Source: Caulobacteraceae bacterium (lineage in GTDB: Bacteria; Pseudomonadota; Alphaproteobacteria; Caulobacterales; Caulobacteraceae). Taken from it: a stretch of 5,284 bases of DNA. Position numbers and translations under genes: made by a program. The stretch covers positions 1-5,284 of the forward strand of contig CANJYY010000221.1 of assembly GCA_947479185.1 (NCBI GenBank), in the 5' to 3' direction. Below are positions 1 through 5,284 of the stretch, one piece after another; position 1 is the stretch's first letter, and every line of letters begins with the position of its first letter. The notes below the pieces were generated by a model. It did not search any database. It saw nothing but the letters and a program-made list of their open reading frames with translations, and had not been told where the DNA came from.

Positions 1-561
1 CGGCCGATCCGCACCATGCTGAACCACGCCACCACCGAGCTGTTCTTCGACAACCTCGAGGTGCCGGTCGAGAATCTCGTCGGCGAGGAGGGCAAGGGCT
101 TCCGCTACATCCTCGACGGCATGAACGCCGAGCGCATCCTGATCGCCGCAGAGTGCATCGGCGACGGCCGGTTCTTCATCGACCGGTCGAGCGCCTACGC
201 CAGGGAGCGGTCGGTGTTCGGCCGGGCCATCGGCGAGAACCAGGGCGTGCAGTTCCCGATCGCCCGGAACTACGTGCAGCTGTCGGCCGCCGCCCTGATG
301 GTGGATCACGCCGCCGCGCTGTTCGACGCCGGCCAGCCCTGCGGCACCGAGGCCAACATGGCCAAGATGCTGGCCAGCGAGGCCAGCTGGGCCGCCGCCG
401 ACACCTGTATCCAGACCCACGGCGGCTTCGGCTTCGCCGAGGAGTACGACGTCGAGCGCAAGTTCCGCGAGACGCGGCTCTACCAGGTGGCCCCGATCAG
501 CACGAACCTGATCCTCAGCCACGTGGGCACCCATGTGCTGGGCATGCCCAAGAGCTTCTGA
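1..561 (+). CDS. Acyl-CoA dehydrogenase, C-terminal part (5' end outside window)
   Basis: This flavoenzyme oxidises an acyl-CoA to the trans-2-enoyl-CoA using FAD and passes electrons to electron-transfer flavoprotein; it acts in the cytoplasm in fatty-acid or branched-chain acid breakdown. The reading frame is open from base 1 (PIRT before the first internal Met at 16), so the gene starts upstream; about 186 residues are visible. They cover the end of the beta domain (LFFDNLEVPVENLVGEEGKG) and the C-terminal helical domain, with RSVFGRAIGENQGVQFPIA and the family signature QTHGGFGFAEEYDVERKFRE. At the position of the catalytic Glu of medium-chain enzymes (the YEGT motif) this protein has VAPIST, with Pro at 493-495. 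A Glu sits instead in NAERI (codon 130-132), the place used by isovaleryl-CoA and long-chain dehydrogenases. It is therefore likely active with the alternative base. Substrate cannot be stated. Its stop lies 10 bases from the stop of the facing chemoreceptor gene, with no clear terminator between them. Confidence 0.95.
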   Translation, partial: RPIRTMLNHATTELFFDNLEVPVENLVGEEGKGFRYILDGMNAERILIAAECIGDGRFFIDRSSAYARERSVFGRAIGENQGVQFPIARNYVQLSAAALMVDHAAALFDAGQPCGTEANMAKMLASEASWAAADTCIQTHGGFGFAEEYDVERKFRETRLYQVAPISTNLILSHVGTHVLGMPKSF

Positions 562-571
562 AGCCGTCTCG

Positions 572-2398
572 TCAGGCGCGCAGGCGCTGGCGGTCCCCGG
601 CCGCCGCGGCCGCGTTGCGGCCGCCGACGTTGAACCGGCCGATCAGGGTCGCCAGGCCGTCCGCCTGACGGGCCAGGGTGTGGCTGGCCGCGGTGGTCTC
701 CTCGACCATGGCCGCGTTCTGCTGCGTCACCTGGTCCATCTCGCTCACGGCGGCGCTGACCTCGACGAGGGCGGTCGACTGTTCGCGTGACGACCCGGCG
801 ATGCCGGCGATCAGGACATTGACGCTGGCCACCTGGTCGACGATGCGCAGCAGCGCCTCACCGGTGCGATTGACCAGGGTGACGCCGGCGTCGACCTGCT
901 GCCCGCTGGCCGAGATGTGGCCCTTGATCTCCCGGGCCGCCTCCGCGGAACGCTGCGCCAGGGCGCGGACTTCCTGGGCGACGACCGCGAAGCCGCGGCC
1001 GGCATCGCCGGCCCGGGCCGCTTCCACCCCGGCGTTGAGGGCCAGCAGGTTGGTCTGGAAGGCGATCTCGTCGATCACGCCGATGATCTGGCCGATCTGG
1101 CGTGAGGAGGTCTCGATCTCGCTCATCGCGGCGGTGGCCTCGCGTACGATCGCGCCACTCTGCTCGGCCTCGGTCGACGCCAGTTCGGCCGCCGTGCGCG
1201 CCTGCTGCGCGGACTCCGCGGCGTTGTGCACCGTGGTCGACACCTCATGCAGCGCGGCCGCGGTCTCTTCCAGGCTCGCGGCCTGGCGCTCGGTGCGTTG
1301 GGCGAGATCGTCGGAAGCCTGCGAAATCTCGCTGGCGCCGGATTTGATGCCGGCGGCGGACTCCCGCACGGACTGGATGGTGGCCTGCAGCTCGCCCATC
1401 GCGGCGTTGAAGTCGGTGCGCAGGCGCTCGTAGTCACCGGGGAACGGGTCGGCGATACGGTAGGTCAGGTTGCCGGTGGCCAGACCATTGAGGCCCTCGG
1501 CCAGGGTGCTGACGACATGATCCTGTTCGGCCTTCTCGGCGAGGCGACGGGCTTCAAGCTCCGCCCGCTCGCGCTCGATCTTCTGCCGGTCGTCGGCGGC
1601 GAGCAGTTCGGCCTGACGGTCGGCCACCGCCTGACGGAAGGCGAACAGCGCCTTGGTCATGGCGCCGATCTCGTCCTTGCGCTGCGTGTGACTGAGTTCG
1701 ATCGAGAGATCGCCCGCGGCCAGGCGCGTGAGGGCGCCGGTGATGTCCGCCAGCGGTTTCAACAGGCCGCGCCGGATGGCGACGATCAGAAGGCCGGAAA
1801 GGGCCACGCCCATCAGCAACATCACGGACATTACGATCTCCGCCATCCGACTATTGCGCGTGGCGGTGTCCGCGGCGGTCTGGCTGGCGGCCTCGATCCT
1901 GGTCGAGGCGTCTTCCATGCGGCCTTCCAGCGCCGCGAACTTTTCAAGGAAGGCCGGCATGTCGGCTTCGGCTTCAGCGCGGTCGCGACCGGCCGCCGCG
2001 ACGAGGGTGTTGGCCGAGGTGATATAGTCGTTCAGGGGGGCTTCGACCGCCTCCAGGGCCGCCCGGGCGGCGGGGTCGACGGCCAGGCTTTTGCTGCGGG
2101 CGACCGCCGCCTGGAACCCGTCTGTGTGGGTCTTCAGATCCTCCCGGACATCGTCCATCGAGGTTCCGCTCGCCGGATCCGCCGCGCGCAGGGCCGACAG
2201 GACGTCGGAGCGCAGGGCGTCATGCATCATGTCGGCGTACATGTGGCTGCGCAGAACCGAGGCCGACCGCGTCGCTGCCTTTAGGTTGTCGGCCAGATTG
2301 TAGCTGGCGACCAGTCCGGCGCCGGACGCCAGGCTGACCAGCGCCAGCACAGACCCTCCGGCGACCATGGCCTTGCCGTTAATGGTGGAGAGCTTCAT
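572..2398 (-). CDS. Methyl-accepting chemotaxis protein, two TM segments and tandem HAMP
   Basis: Inner-membrane chemoreceptor that senses a periplasmic signal and controls CheA through CheW. In the 608-residue reading starting at MKLSTINGK, the first membrane helix is about residues 10-32. A mostly helical periplasmic domain of about 150 residues (33-186) follows, then a second membrane helix at 187-208. A HAMP domain follows at about 208-260 ([20 protein letters not shown]), a charged helix at 262-292, and a second HAMP-like unit at 293-345 ([13 protein letters not shown]). The signalling hairpin spans about 350-590. Its tip, around [20 protein letters not shown] (444-463), is near consensus, and likely methylation helices contain SLEETAA and MVEETTA. 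The C-terminus (DRQRLRA) has no NWETF-like CheR tether. The ligand cannot be predicted. The start is uncertain: the frame continues upstream to TTG at 2491 with ATGs at 2485 and 2446. Those 31 codons have low GC3 and rare codons (TTA, CGA, TCA, AGT), and no start has a clear ribosome binding site. No other chemotaxis gene is adjacent, so it looks like an orphan receptor. Confidence 0.93.
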   Translation of the reverse strand: MKLSTINGKAMVAGGSVLALVSLASGAGLVASYNLADNLKAATRSASVLRSHMYADMMHDALRSDVLSALRAADPASGTSMDDVREDLKTHTDGFQAAVARSKSLAVDPAARAALEAVEAPLNDYITSANTLVAAAGRDRAEAEADMPAFLEKFAALEGRMEDASTRIEAASQTAADTATRNSRMAEIVMSVMLLMGVALSGLLIVAIRRGLLKPLADITGALTRLAAGDLSIELSHTQRKDEIGAMTKALFAFRQAVADRQAELLAADDRQKIERERAELEARRLAEKAEQDHVVSTLAEGLNGLATGNLTYRIADPFPGDYERLRTDFNAAMGELQATIQSVRESAAGIKSGASEISQASDDLAQRTERQAASLEETAAALHEVSTTVHNAAESAQQARTAAELASTEAEQSGAIVREATAAMSEIETSSRQIGQIIGVIDEIAFQTNLLALNAGVEAARAGDAGRGFAVVAQEVRALAQRSAEAAREIKGHISASGQQVDAGVTLVNRTGEALLRIVDQVASVNVLIAGIAGSSREQSTALVEVSAAVSEMDQVTQQNAAMVEETTAASHTLARQADGLATLIGRFNVGGRNAAAAAGDRQRLRA

Positions 2399-2530
2399 TT
2401 GGTTTGACCGGAATGAGTACAGCAAACTTGAGCGTAAATTTAACATCGTTACCGCGCGCTTAATTCGGTTGCGAAGGACAATCATCGACAATTGAAACGC
2501 GTATGATATGCGCAGTTCGGGTGTAGCGAT

Positions 2531-2546
2531 TATTGAGTATTGAGTA
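2531..2546. repeat. Tandem 7-base repeat TATTGAG x2 with extra TTGAGTA copies nearby
   Basis: TATTGAGTATTGAGTA is two perfect copies of TATTGAG plus a partial third. Read as TTGAGTA, exact copies start at 2533, 2540 and 2618, and a one-mismatch copy (ATGAGTA) starts at 2413, all between the two divergent genes. The repeat is also flanked by two GTAGCG hexamers (2523-2528 and 2544-2549) spaced 21 bases apart, close to two helical turns. This arrangement could be a cluster of regulator sites, but with so short a unit it could also be chance or replication slippage. The repeat itself is certain; its role is not. Confidence 0.6.
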
Positions 2547-2617
2547 GCGCCGGGTCGATTTCATGGGCGCCGCATTGAACGCCTCATCGCCATCCTCTGG
2601 CCGACCCTGTGCTCATT

Positions 2618-2646
2618 TTGAGTAAGCTGGTAGGGCAAGCTTAGGC
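2618..2646 (+). promoter_or_regulatory. Possible porin promoter with overlapping inverted repeat
   Basis: TTGAGT (2618-2623) resembles a sigma-70 -35 box and is followed after 17 bases by TTAGGC (2641-2646), a poor -10 box, which would place transcription start some 30 bases before the porin ATG. The inverted repeat TAAGCT (2623-2628) / AGCTTA (2638-2643), spacer 9, lies across the spacer and the -10, where a repressor operator would be expected. A second short palindrome, CTCA-TTT-TGAG (2612-2622), overlaps the -35. The -10 match is weak, so this is a candidate only. Confidence 0.25.
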
Positions 2647-2679
2647 CGGCGCCCGCAACGCTGCGTCCCGGTTGAGCCT

Positions 2680-2689
2680 GGGGGGCTAC
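2680..2689 (+). promoter_or_regulatory. Ribosome binding site deciding the porin start
   Basis: A run of six G (2680-2685) lies four bases before the ATG at 2690, a usable if short-spaced Shine-Dalgarno sequence. An in-frame TTG at 2672 would add six residues but has no comparable purine run at the right distance. The ATG at 2690 also puts a basic residue pair (KR) directly ahead of the hydrophobic signal-peptide core, as expected. Confidence 0.5.
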
Positions 2690-3886
2690 ATGCTCGGAAA
2701 ACGCGGCGCGCAGGCGCTGATGCGATGGACAGGCGGTTTCGCGCTGGGGCTGGCGGCCCTCGCCGGCGGGCCGGCCGCTGCGGCCGATGCGGCCTCGCCC
2801 GTGTCGTTCGAGGCGACCTACCGGGTCGACGCCTTTGGACCCGTTCAGGGCGGCGTGCAGCGCCGGGGCCGGGTGCTGGACGATCTCGATCTGGTCGCTG
2901 ACGTCGATCTGGGTCAGGTGATCGGCTGGTCCGGCGCGACGCTGCACGGCTATCTGCTGTCGAACAACGGCGAGGCGCCCAACGACGACGCCGGCACGCT
3001 GCAGGGCGTCGACAACATCGAGGTCGGCCGTCAGGGGCTGCGTCTCTACGAGCTGTGGCTCCAGGCGCCCGTCGGCGACGGAACTACGGTGCTGGCCGGG
3101 CTCTATGATCTGAACAGCGAGTTCTACGCCAACGATGCGGCCGGGCTGCTGATCGCCCCGCCCTTCGGTATCGGGTCGGAACTGGCGGCGACCGGACCCA
3201 ACGGGCCGTCGATCTTCCCGTCGACGGCGCTGGCCATCCGGGTGAACCACGACTTTTCCGCCGGATACGTCCGGGCGGCCGTGCTCAACGCGAAGGCGGG
3301 CGTGCCCGGCGATCCCGGCGGTGTCGATCTCGACTTCGGCCACGGGGGCCTGTTCATCGCCGAGGCCGGTATGACCGGCCCGGCGCACCTGGCGATTGGT
3401 CTCTGGCGTTACAGTGCGTCCCAGGACGACCTCCGCGACCTGACGCCCGGCGGCGATCCGGTCCAGCGCACCGCCCAGGGCGCCTATGTGCTGGGCGAGG
3501 CGACGCTGATCGACGGTGGCGAGGCGGGACGGGCGCTGACCGGCTTCTTCCGGGTCGGCATCGCCGACGGCGACACTTCGCCGTTCAGCGGCGGATGGCA
3601 GGCCGGCCTGCTGCTGGACCGCGCCCTGCCCGGGCGGCCGGACAGTCAGGTCTCGCTCGGCTTCCAGCAGGGCGTGCTGTCGTCGAAGATGAAGGCCAAC
3701 ATGGCGGCCGGCGGCGTCGACCCGGCCTCGGCCGAGACCGGCATCGAACTGACGCTGTCGGACCGCATCACGCCGCGCCTGACCCTGCAACCCGACCTGC
3801 AGGTGATCTTCGACGCCGGCGGCGACTCGCGCGCCGACACGGTGGTGGTCATTGGCCTGCGCCTGACGATCGACCTGACGCCCTAG
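2690..3886 (+). CDS. Carbohydrate-selective porin, OprB family
   Basis: Outer-membrane beta-barrel porin of 398 residues; the family is known for passive uptake of sugars and other small solutes. The N-terminus (MLGKRGAQALMRWTGG, then an Ala/Leu/Gly-rich core ending GGPAAAADA) is a Sec signal peptide, with cleavage likely near residues 31-32. Family signatures follow in order: LQGVDNIE (104-111), RLYELWLQ (118-125), GLYDLNSEF (137-145) and a segment with GIGSELAATGPNGPSIFP (about 160-178). Alternating hydrophobic strands run to the end (VVVIGLRLTIDLTP). Length is normal for the family. An oddity is that the last residue is Pro and not the Phe or other aromatic residue that usually ends barrel proteins and helps BamA recognition. 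The gene is divergent from the chemoreceptor, and the methyltransferase starts 17 bases downstream, so the two may share a transcript. The solute is unknown. An alternative start is TTG at 2672. Confidence 0.92.
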   Translation: MLGKRGAQALMRWTGGFALGLAALAGGPAAAADAASPVSFEATYRVDAFGPVQGGVQRRGRVLDDLDLVADVDLGQVIGWSGATLHGYLLSNNGEAPNDDAGTLQGVDNIEVGRQGLRLYELWLQAPVGDGTTVLAGLYDLNSEFYANDAAGLLIAPPFGIGSELAATGPNGPSIFPSTALAIRVNHDFSAGYVRAAVLNAKAGVPGDPGGVDLDFGHGGLFIAEAGMTGPAHLAIGLWRYSASQDDLRDLTPGGDPVQRTAQGAYVLGEATLIDGGEAGRALTGFFRVGIADGDTSPFSGGWQAGLLLDRALPGRPDSQVSLGFQQGVLSSKMKANMAAGGVDPASAETGIELTLSDRITPRLTLQPDLQVIFDAGGDSRADTVVVIGLRLTIDLTP

Positions 3887-3903
3887 GTTTCTCCGCGCGG
3901 GGA

Positions 3904-4752
3904 ATGTATCGCTCCCCGGTGCCGATCCTTATCCCCATCGACGATCCCGCCGACGCCCGGCTCGAGGCCTATCGCGACATCCGCGAGCGGGACCTGGTCG
4001 GCCGGCAGGGACGGTTCATCGCCGAGGGCGAGACGGTGCTGAGGGTGCTGGCGGGCCAGGACCGGCATCGACCGCTGTCGGTGCTGATCGCGCCCAAGCG
4101 GCTGGAGAAGCTGGCCCCGATCCTCGATACGCTCGCGGCCGACGTCCCGGTCTACCTGGCCAGCCAGCCGGTGCTCGACGGCATCGTCGGCTTCGAGCTG
4201 CACCGGGGCATTCTGGCCCTGGCCGAGCGGGCGACGCCGGTCGCCGCGGATGACCTGCTCGCAGGCCTGCCGGACGGGGCGCTGGTGCTGGCGCTGGTCG
4301 GCATCGCCAATCACGACAACATGGGCGGGCTGTTCCGCAACGCGGCCGGATTCGGGGTCGACGCGGTGCTGCTCGACCCGACCTGCTGCGACCCGCTGTA
4401 TCGCAAGGCCATCCGGGTTTCGGTCGGCGGGGTTCTGCGCGTGCCGTACGCGCGCCTGGGCGAGGGCGAAGACCTGATCGGCCTGCTGCAGACGCGCGGC
4501 TTTACGCCGGTGGCGCTCAGCCCGGCCGGCCAAACCGCCCTGTCGAACCTGCCGGCCCTGGAGCGGCCGGCCCTGCTGCTCGGCGCGGAAGGGCCGGGGC
4601 TGCCTGACGCGACCCTGGCCCGCTGCCGGACGGTCTCGATCCCGATGGCCCCCGGCTTCGACTCGCTGAATGTCGCGGTCGCGGCCGGGATCGCCCTGCA
4701 TGCGCTCAGACAGGGACAGACACCGCCGGTGTCTGTCCCGAATCCGGGCTAG
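3904..4752 (+). CDS. TrmH/SpoU-family RNA 2'-O-methyltransferase
   Basis: SPOUT-class enzyme of 282 residues that methylates a ribose 2'-OH in tRNA or rRNA using S-adenosylmethionine; the target nucleotide cannot be read from sequence. The N-terminal part (about 15-110), containing GRFIAEGETVLRVLA, looks like the substrate-binding domain of the family. The C-terminal trefoil-knot domain has all three motifs. Motif 1 is NHDNMGGLFRNAAGFG (136-151) with the catalytic-type Arg145. Motif 2 is LLLGAEGPGLP (224-234) with Glu229. Motif 3 is VSIPMAPGFDSLNVAVAAGI (244-263) with Ser254-Leu255-Asn256. The ATG at 3904 follows GCGGGGA with almost no spacing; a GTG at 3919 giving VPILIPIDDP is a possible alternative. 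The last 13 or so residues (QGQTPPVSVPNPG) lie beyond the family core and are encoded largely by a perfect inverted repeat. The stop overlaps that of the convergent sulfatase. Confidence 0.94.
   Translation: MYRSPVPILIPIDDPADARLEAYRDIRERDLVGRQGRFIAEGETVLRVLAGQDRHRPLSVLIAPKRLEKLAPILDTLAADVPVYLASQPVLDGIVGFELHRGILALAERATPVAADDLLAGLPDGALVLALVGIANHDNMGGLFRNAAGFGVDAVLLDPTCCDPLYRKAIRVSVGGVLRVPYARLGEGEDLIGLLQTRGFTPVALSPAGQTALSNLPALERPALLLGAEGPGLPDATLARCRTVSIPMAPGFDSLNVAVAAGIALHALRQGQTPPVSVPNPG
4713..4739. repeat. Perfect inverted repeat, 12-base arms with 3-base loop
   Basis: GGGACAGACACC (4713-4724), GCC, then GGTGTCTGTCCC (4728-4739). The inner G and C of the loop can also pair, giving 13 base pairs. 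It lies inside the methyltransferase coding sequence (codons 270-279), ten bases before the shared stop codons of two convergent genes. The position suits a bidirectional transcription terminator, but no T-run follows on either strand. The motif also resembles palindromic GTGTCTGTCCC elements that I recall seeing dispersed in proteobacterial genomes, so a REP-like element is an alternative. The palindrome is directly visible; its function is inferred. Confidence 0.85.
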
Positions 4753-5284
4753 TTGGCCCACATCACGTATTCGGCGCCCTTCGGCATCGGCGTGCCGTCG
4801 ACCGCCTTGTCGATCCAGATCGGGCCCTCGATCAGCGCCGGCCAGATCGGTTTGGCGGCGCGACGATCCTGGGCGTCGAGCATTGAAGTCAGCTGGGCCA
4901 CGATGGCCGGGTTGGACGCGGCCAGATTGGTCTGTTCGGTCGGATCGGCCTTGAGGTTGAACAGCCAGGTCTTCTTGGGCCGCTCCGACAGCTGCAGCTT
5001 CCAGTCGCCGTTGATCACCACGCGATAGTGGCCCGAGCGGAAGAACAGCGGCCGTTCGGGAGCCTTGCCGCTGGCCAGGGTCAGCAGGTCGACGCCGTCG
5101 AGCACGCCGGGTTTGGCCGCCGGCGCGTGGCCCGCCGCCGCCGCCGTGGCGAAGATGTCGAAGTGCATGGCCCGCGCCGGGGTGGTCGGGCCCGGCTGGA
5201 TCTGGCCCGGCCATTTGACGAAGAACGGCACCCGAACGCCGCCCTCGAAGAAGGTGGCCTTGAAGCCGCGGTAGGGTTTGTTGA
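4749..5284 (-). CDS. Sulfatase (arylsulfatase family), C-terminal part (5' end outside window)
   Basis: Member of the alkaline-phosphatase-like sulfatases, which hydrolyse sulfate esters of aryl compounds or carbohydrates, usually in the periplasm after export. The frame is open to the window edge (first whole codon at 5282, reading NKPYRGFKATFFEGGVRVPF), so only about 177 C-terminal residues are seen. They include the signature EGGVRVPFFVKWPG, then RPLFFRSGHYRVVINGDWKL, the usual C-terminal strand pattern WLFNLKADPTEQTNLAASNP, and a tail ending KGAEYVMWAN. The CxPxR motif that carries the formylglycine, the metal ligands and any signal peptide would lie outside the window, so activity and location cannot be confirmed. 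The TAG stop (4751-4749) overlaps that of the facing methyltransferase. The substrate is unknown. A GTG within the frame at 5231 is only an internal codon (Val of GGVRVPF), not a start. Confidence 0.93.
   Translation of the reverse strand, partial: NKPYRGFKATFFEGGVRVPFFVKWPGQIQPGPTTPARAMHFDIFATAAAAGHAPAAKPGVLDGVDLLTLASGKAPERPLFFRSGHYRVVINGDWKLQLSERPKKTWLFNLKADPTEQTNLAASNPAIVAQLTSMLDAQDRRAAKPIWPALIEGPIWIDKAVDGTPMPKGAEYVMWAN

Larger units (their letters stand above)
2399..2689. other. Divergent intergenic region between chemoreceptor and porin
   Basis: About 290 bases separate the two divergent starts, and the promoters of both genes should lie here. The half nearest the chemoreceptor (about 2399-2560) is clearly richer in A+T than the flanking genes. 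It holds stretches such as GTAAATTTAACATCGTTA (2434-2451) that look regulatory rather than coding. I see no convincing -35/-10 pair for the chemoreceptor and no sigma-28 or sigma-54 consensus. Several TTGAGTA heptamers and two small inverted repeats (2612-2622 and 2623-2643) are present. A 20-codon ATG frame at 2563 has no ribosome binding site and is not called. No RNA gene or riboswitch is recognisable. Confidence 0.7.

Noticed and set aside
606..624. Inverted repeat GCGGCCGC-GTT-GCGGCCGC near the convergent ends of the dehydrogenase and chemoreceptor genes
   Set aside because: It falls in Ala codons (AAAAA near the chemoreceptor C-terminus) where GCC/GCG runs form palindromes easily, and no T-run follows; a terminator role is possible but not supported.
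1226..2284. Open frame of 352 codons on the plus strand opposite the chemoreceptor
   Set aside because: It is antisense to a strongly matching chemoreceptor; its Gly/His/Gln/Arg-rich translation has no domain.
2492..2507. TTGAAA and TATGAT boxes resembling a sigma-70 promoter
   Set aside because: The boxes are only four bases apart (2492-2497 and 2502-2507), far too close to act as a -35/-10 pair.
2563..2625. Short ATG frame of 20 codons before the porin (possible leader peptide)
   Set aside because: There is no Shine-Dalgarno sequence, no codon run suggesting attenuation, and the length is expected by chance.
2561..3790. Open frame of 409 codons on the minus strand opposite the porin
   Set aside because: It is antisense to a clear OprB gene, has an Arg/Gln/Val-rich composition and shows no motif, as expected for a complementary-frame artefact of high GC3.
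3883..5214. Long open frame (443 codons) on the minus strand across the methyltransferase and sulfatase
   Set aside because: The translation is low-complexity, rich in Arg, Gly, Gln and Pro, with no recognisable domain; it is a shadow of two well-supported genes in GC-rich DNA.

Overview
The window is a GC-rich piece of a bacterial chromosome, dense with coding sequence and strongly biased to G or C in third codon positions. The protein families (an acyl-CoA dehydrogenase ending in a HVLGMPKSF-type tail, an inner-membrane chemoreceptor with a classical alphaproteobacterial-style signalling hairpin, an OprB-type porin, a TrmH/SpoU methyltransferase and an arylsulfatase) fit a motile, diderm alphaproteobacterium. 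Caulobacterales or Rhodospirillales are plausible, but the order cannot be fixed from this window. No RNA gene, CRISPR array, insertion sequence or integrase is visible.

Layout from left to right. Bases 1-561 (+) are the 3' end of an acyl-CoA dehydrogenase gene whose start lies outside the window. Ten bases later, facing it, ends a methyl-accepting chemotaxis protein on the minus strand (572-2398, possibly starting as far upstream as 2491). A divergent intergenic region of about 290 bases follows. It is richer in A+T than its surroundings and carries a repeated TTGAGTA heptamer and a small inverted repeat. Next, on the plus strand, come an OprB-family outer-membrane porin (2690-3886) and, 17 bases downstream, a TrmH-family RNA 2'-O-methyltransferase (3904-4752). 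The last gene, on the minus strand, is the C-terminal third or so of a sulfatase (4749 to beyond 5284). It meets the methyltransferase tail to tail and the two stop codons share the palindrome CTAG.

The genes do not form one obvious pathway. Porin and methyltransferase may be co-transcribed because of their short spacing, but their functions are unrelated. The porin (small-solute or sugar uptake), the sulfatase (desulfation of organic sulfate esters) and the chemoreceptor could all serve scavenging of organic substrates, but this is only a neighbourhood inference.

I found no evidence of a new multi-gene system. The observations most worth a second look are a perfect 12-base-arm inverted repeat embedded in the last codons of the methyltransferase gene, the relocated catalytic glutamate of the acyl-CoA dehydrogenase, the porin's non-aromatic C-terminus, and the repeated heptamer in the divergent promoter region.
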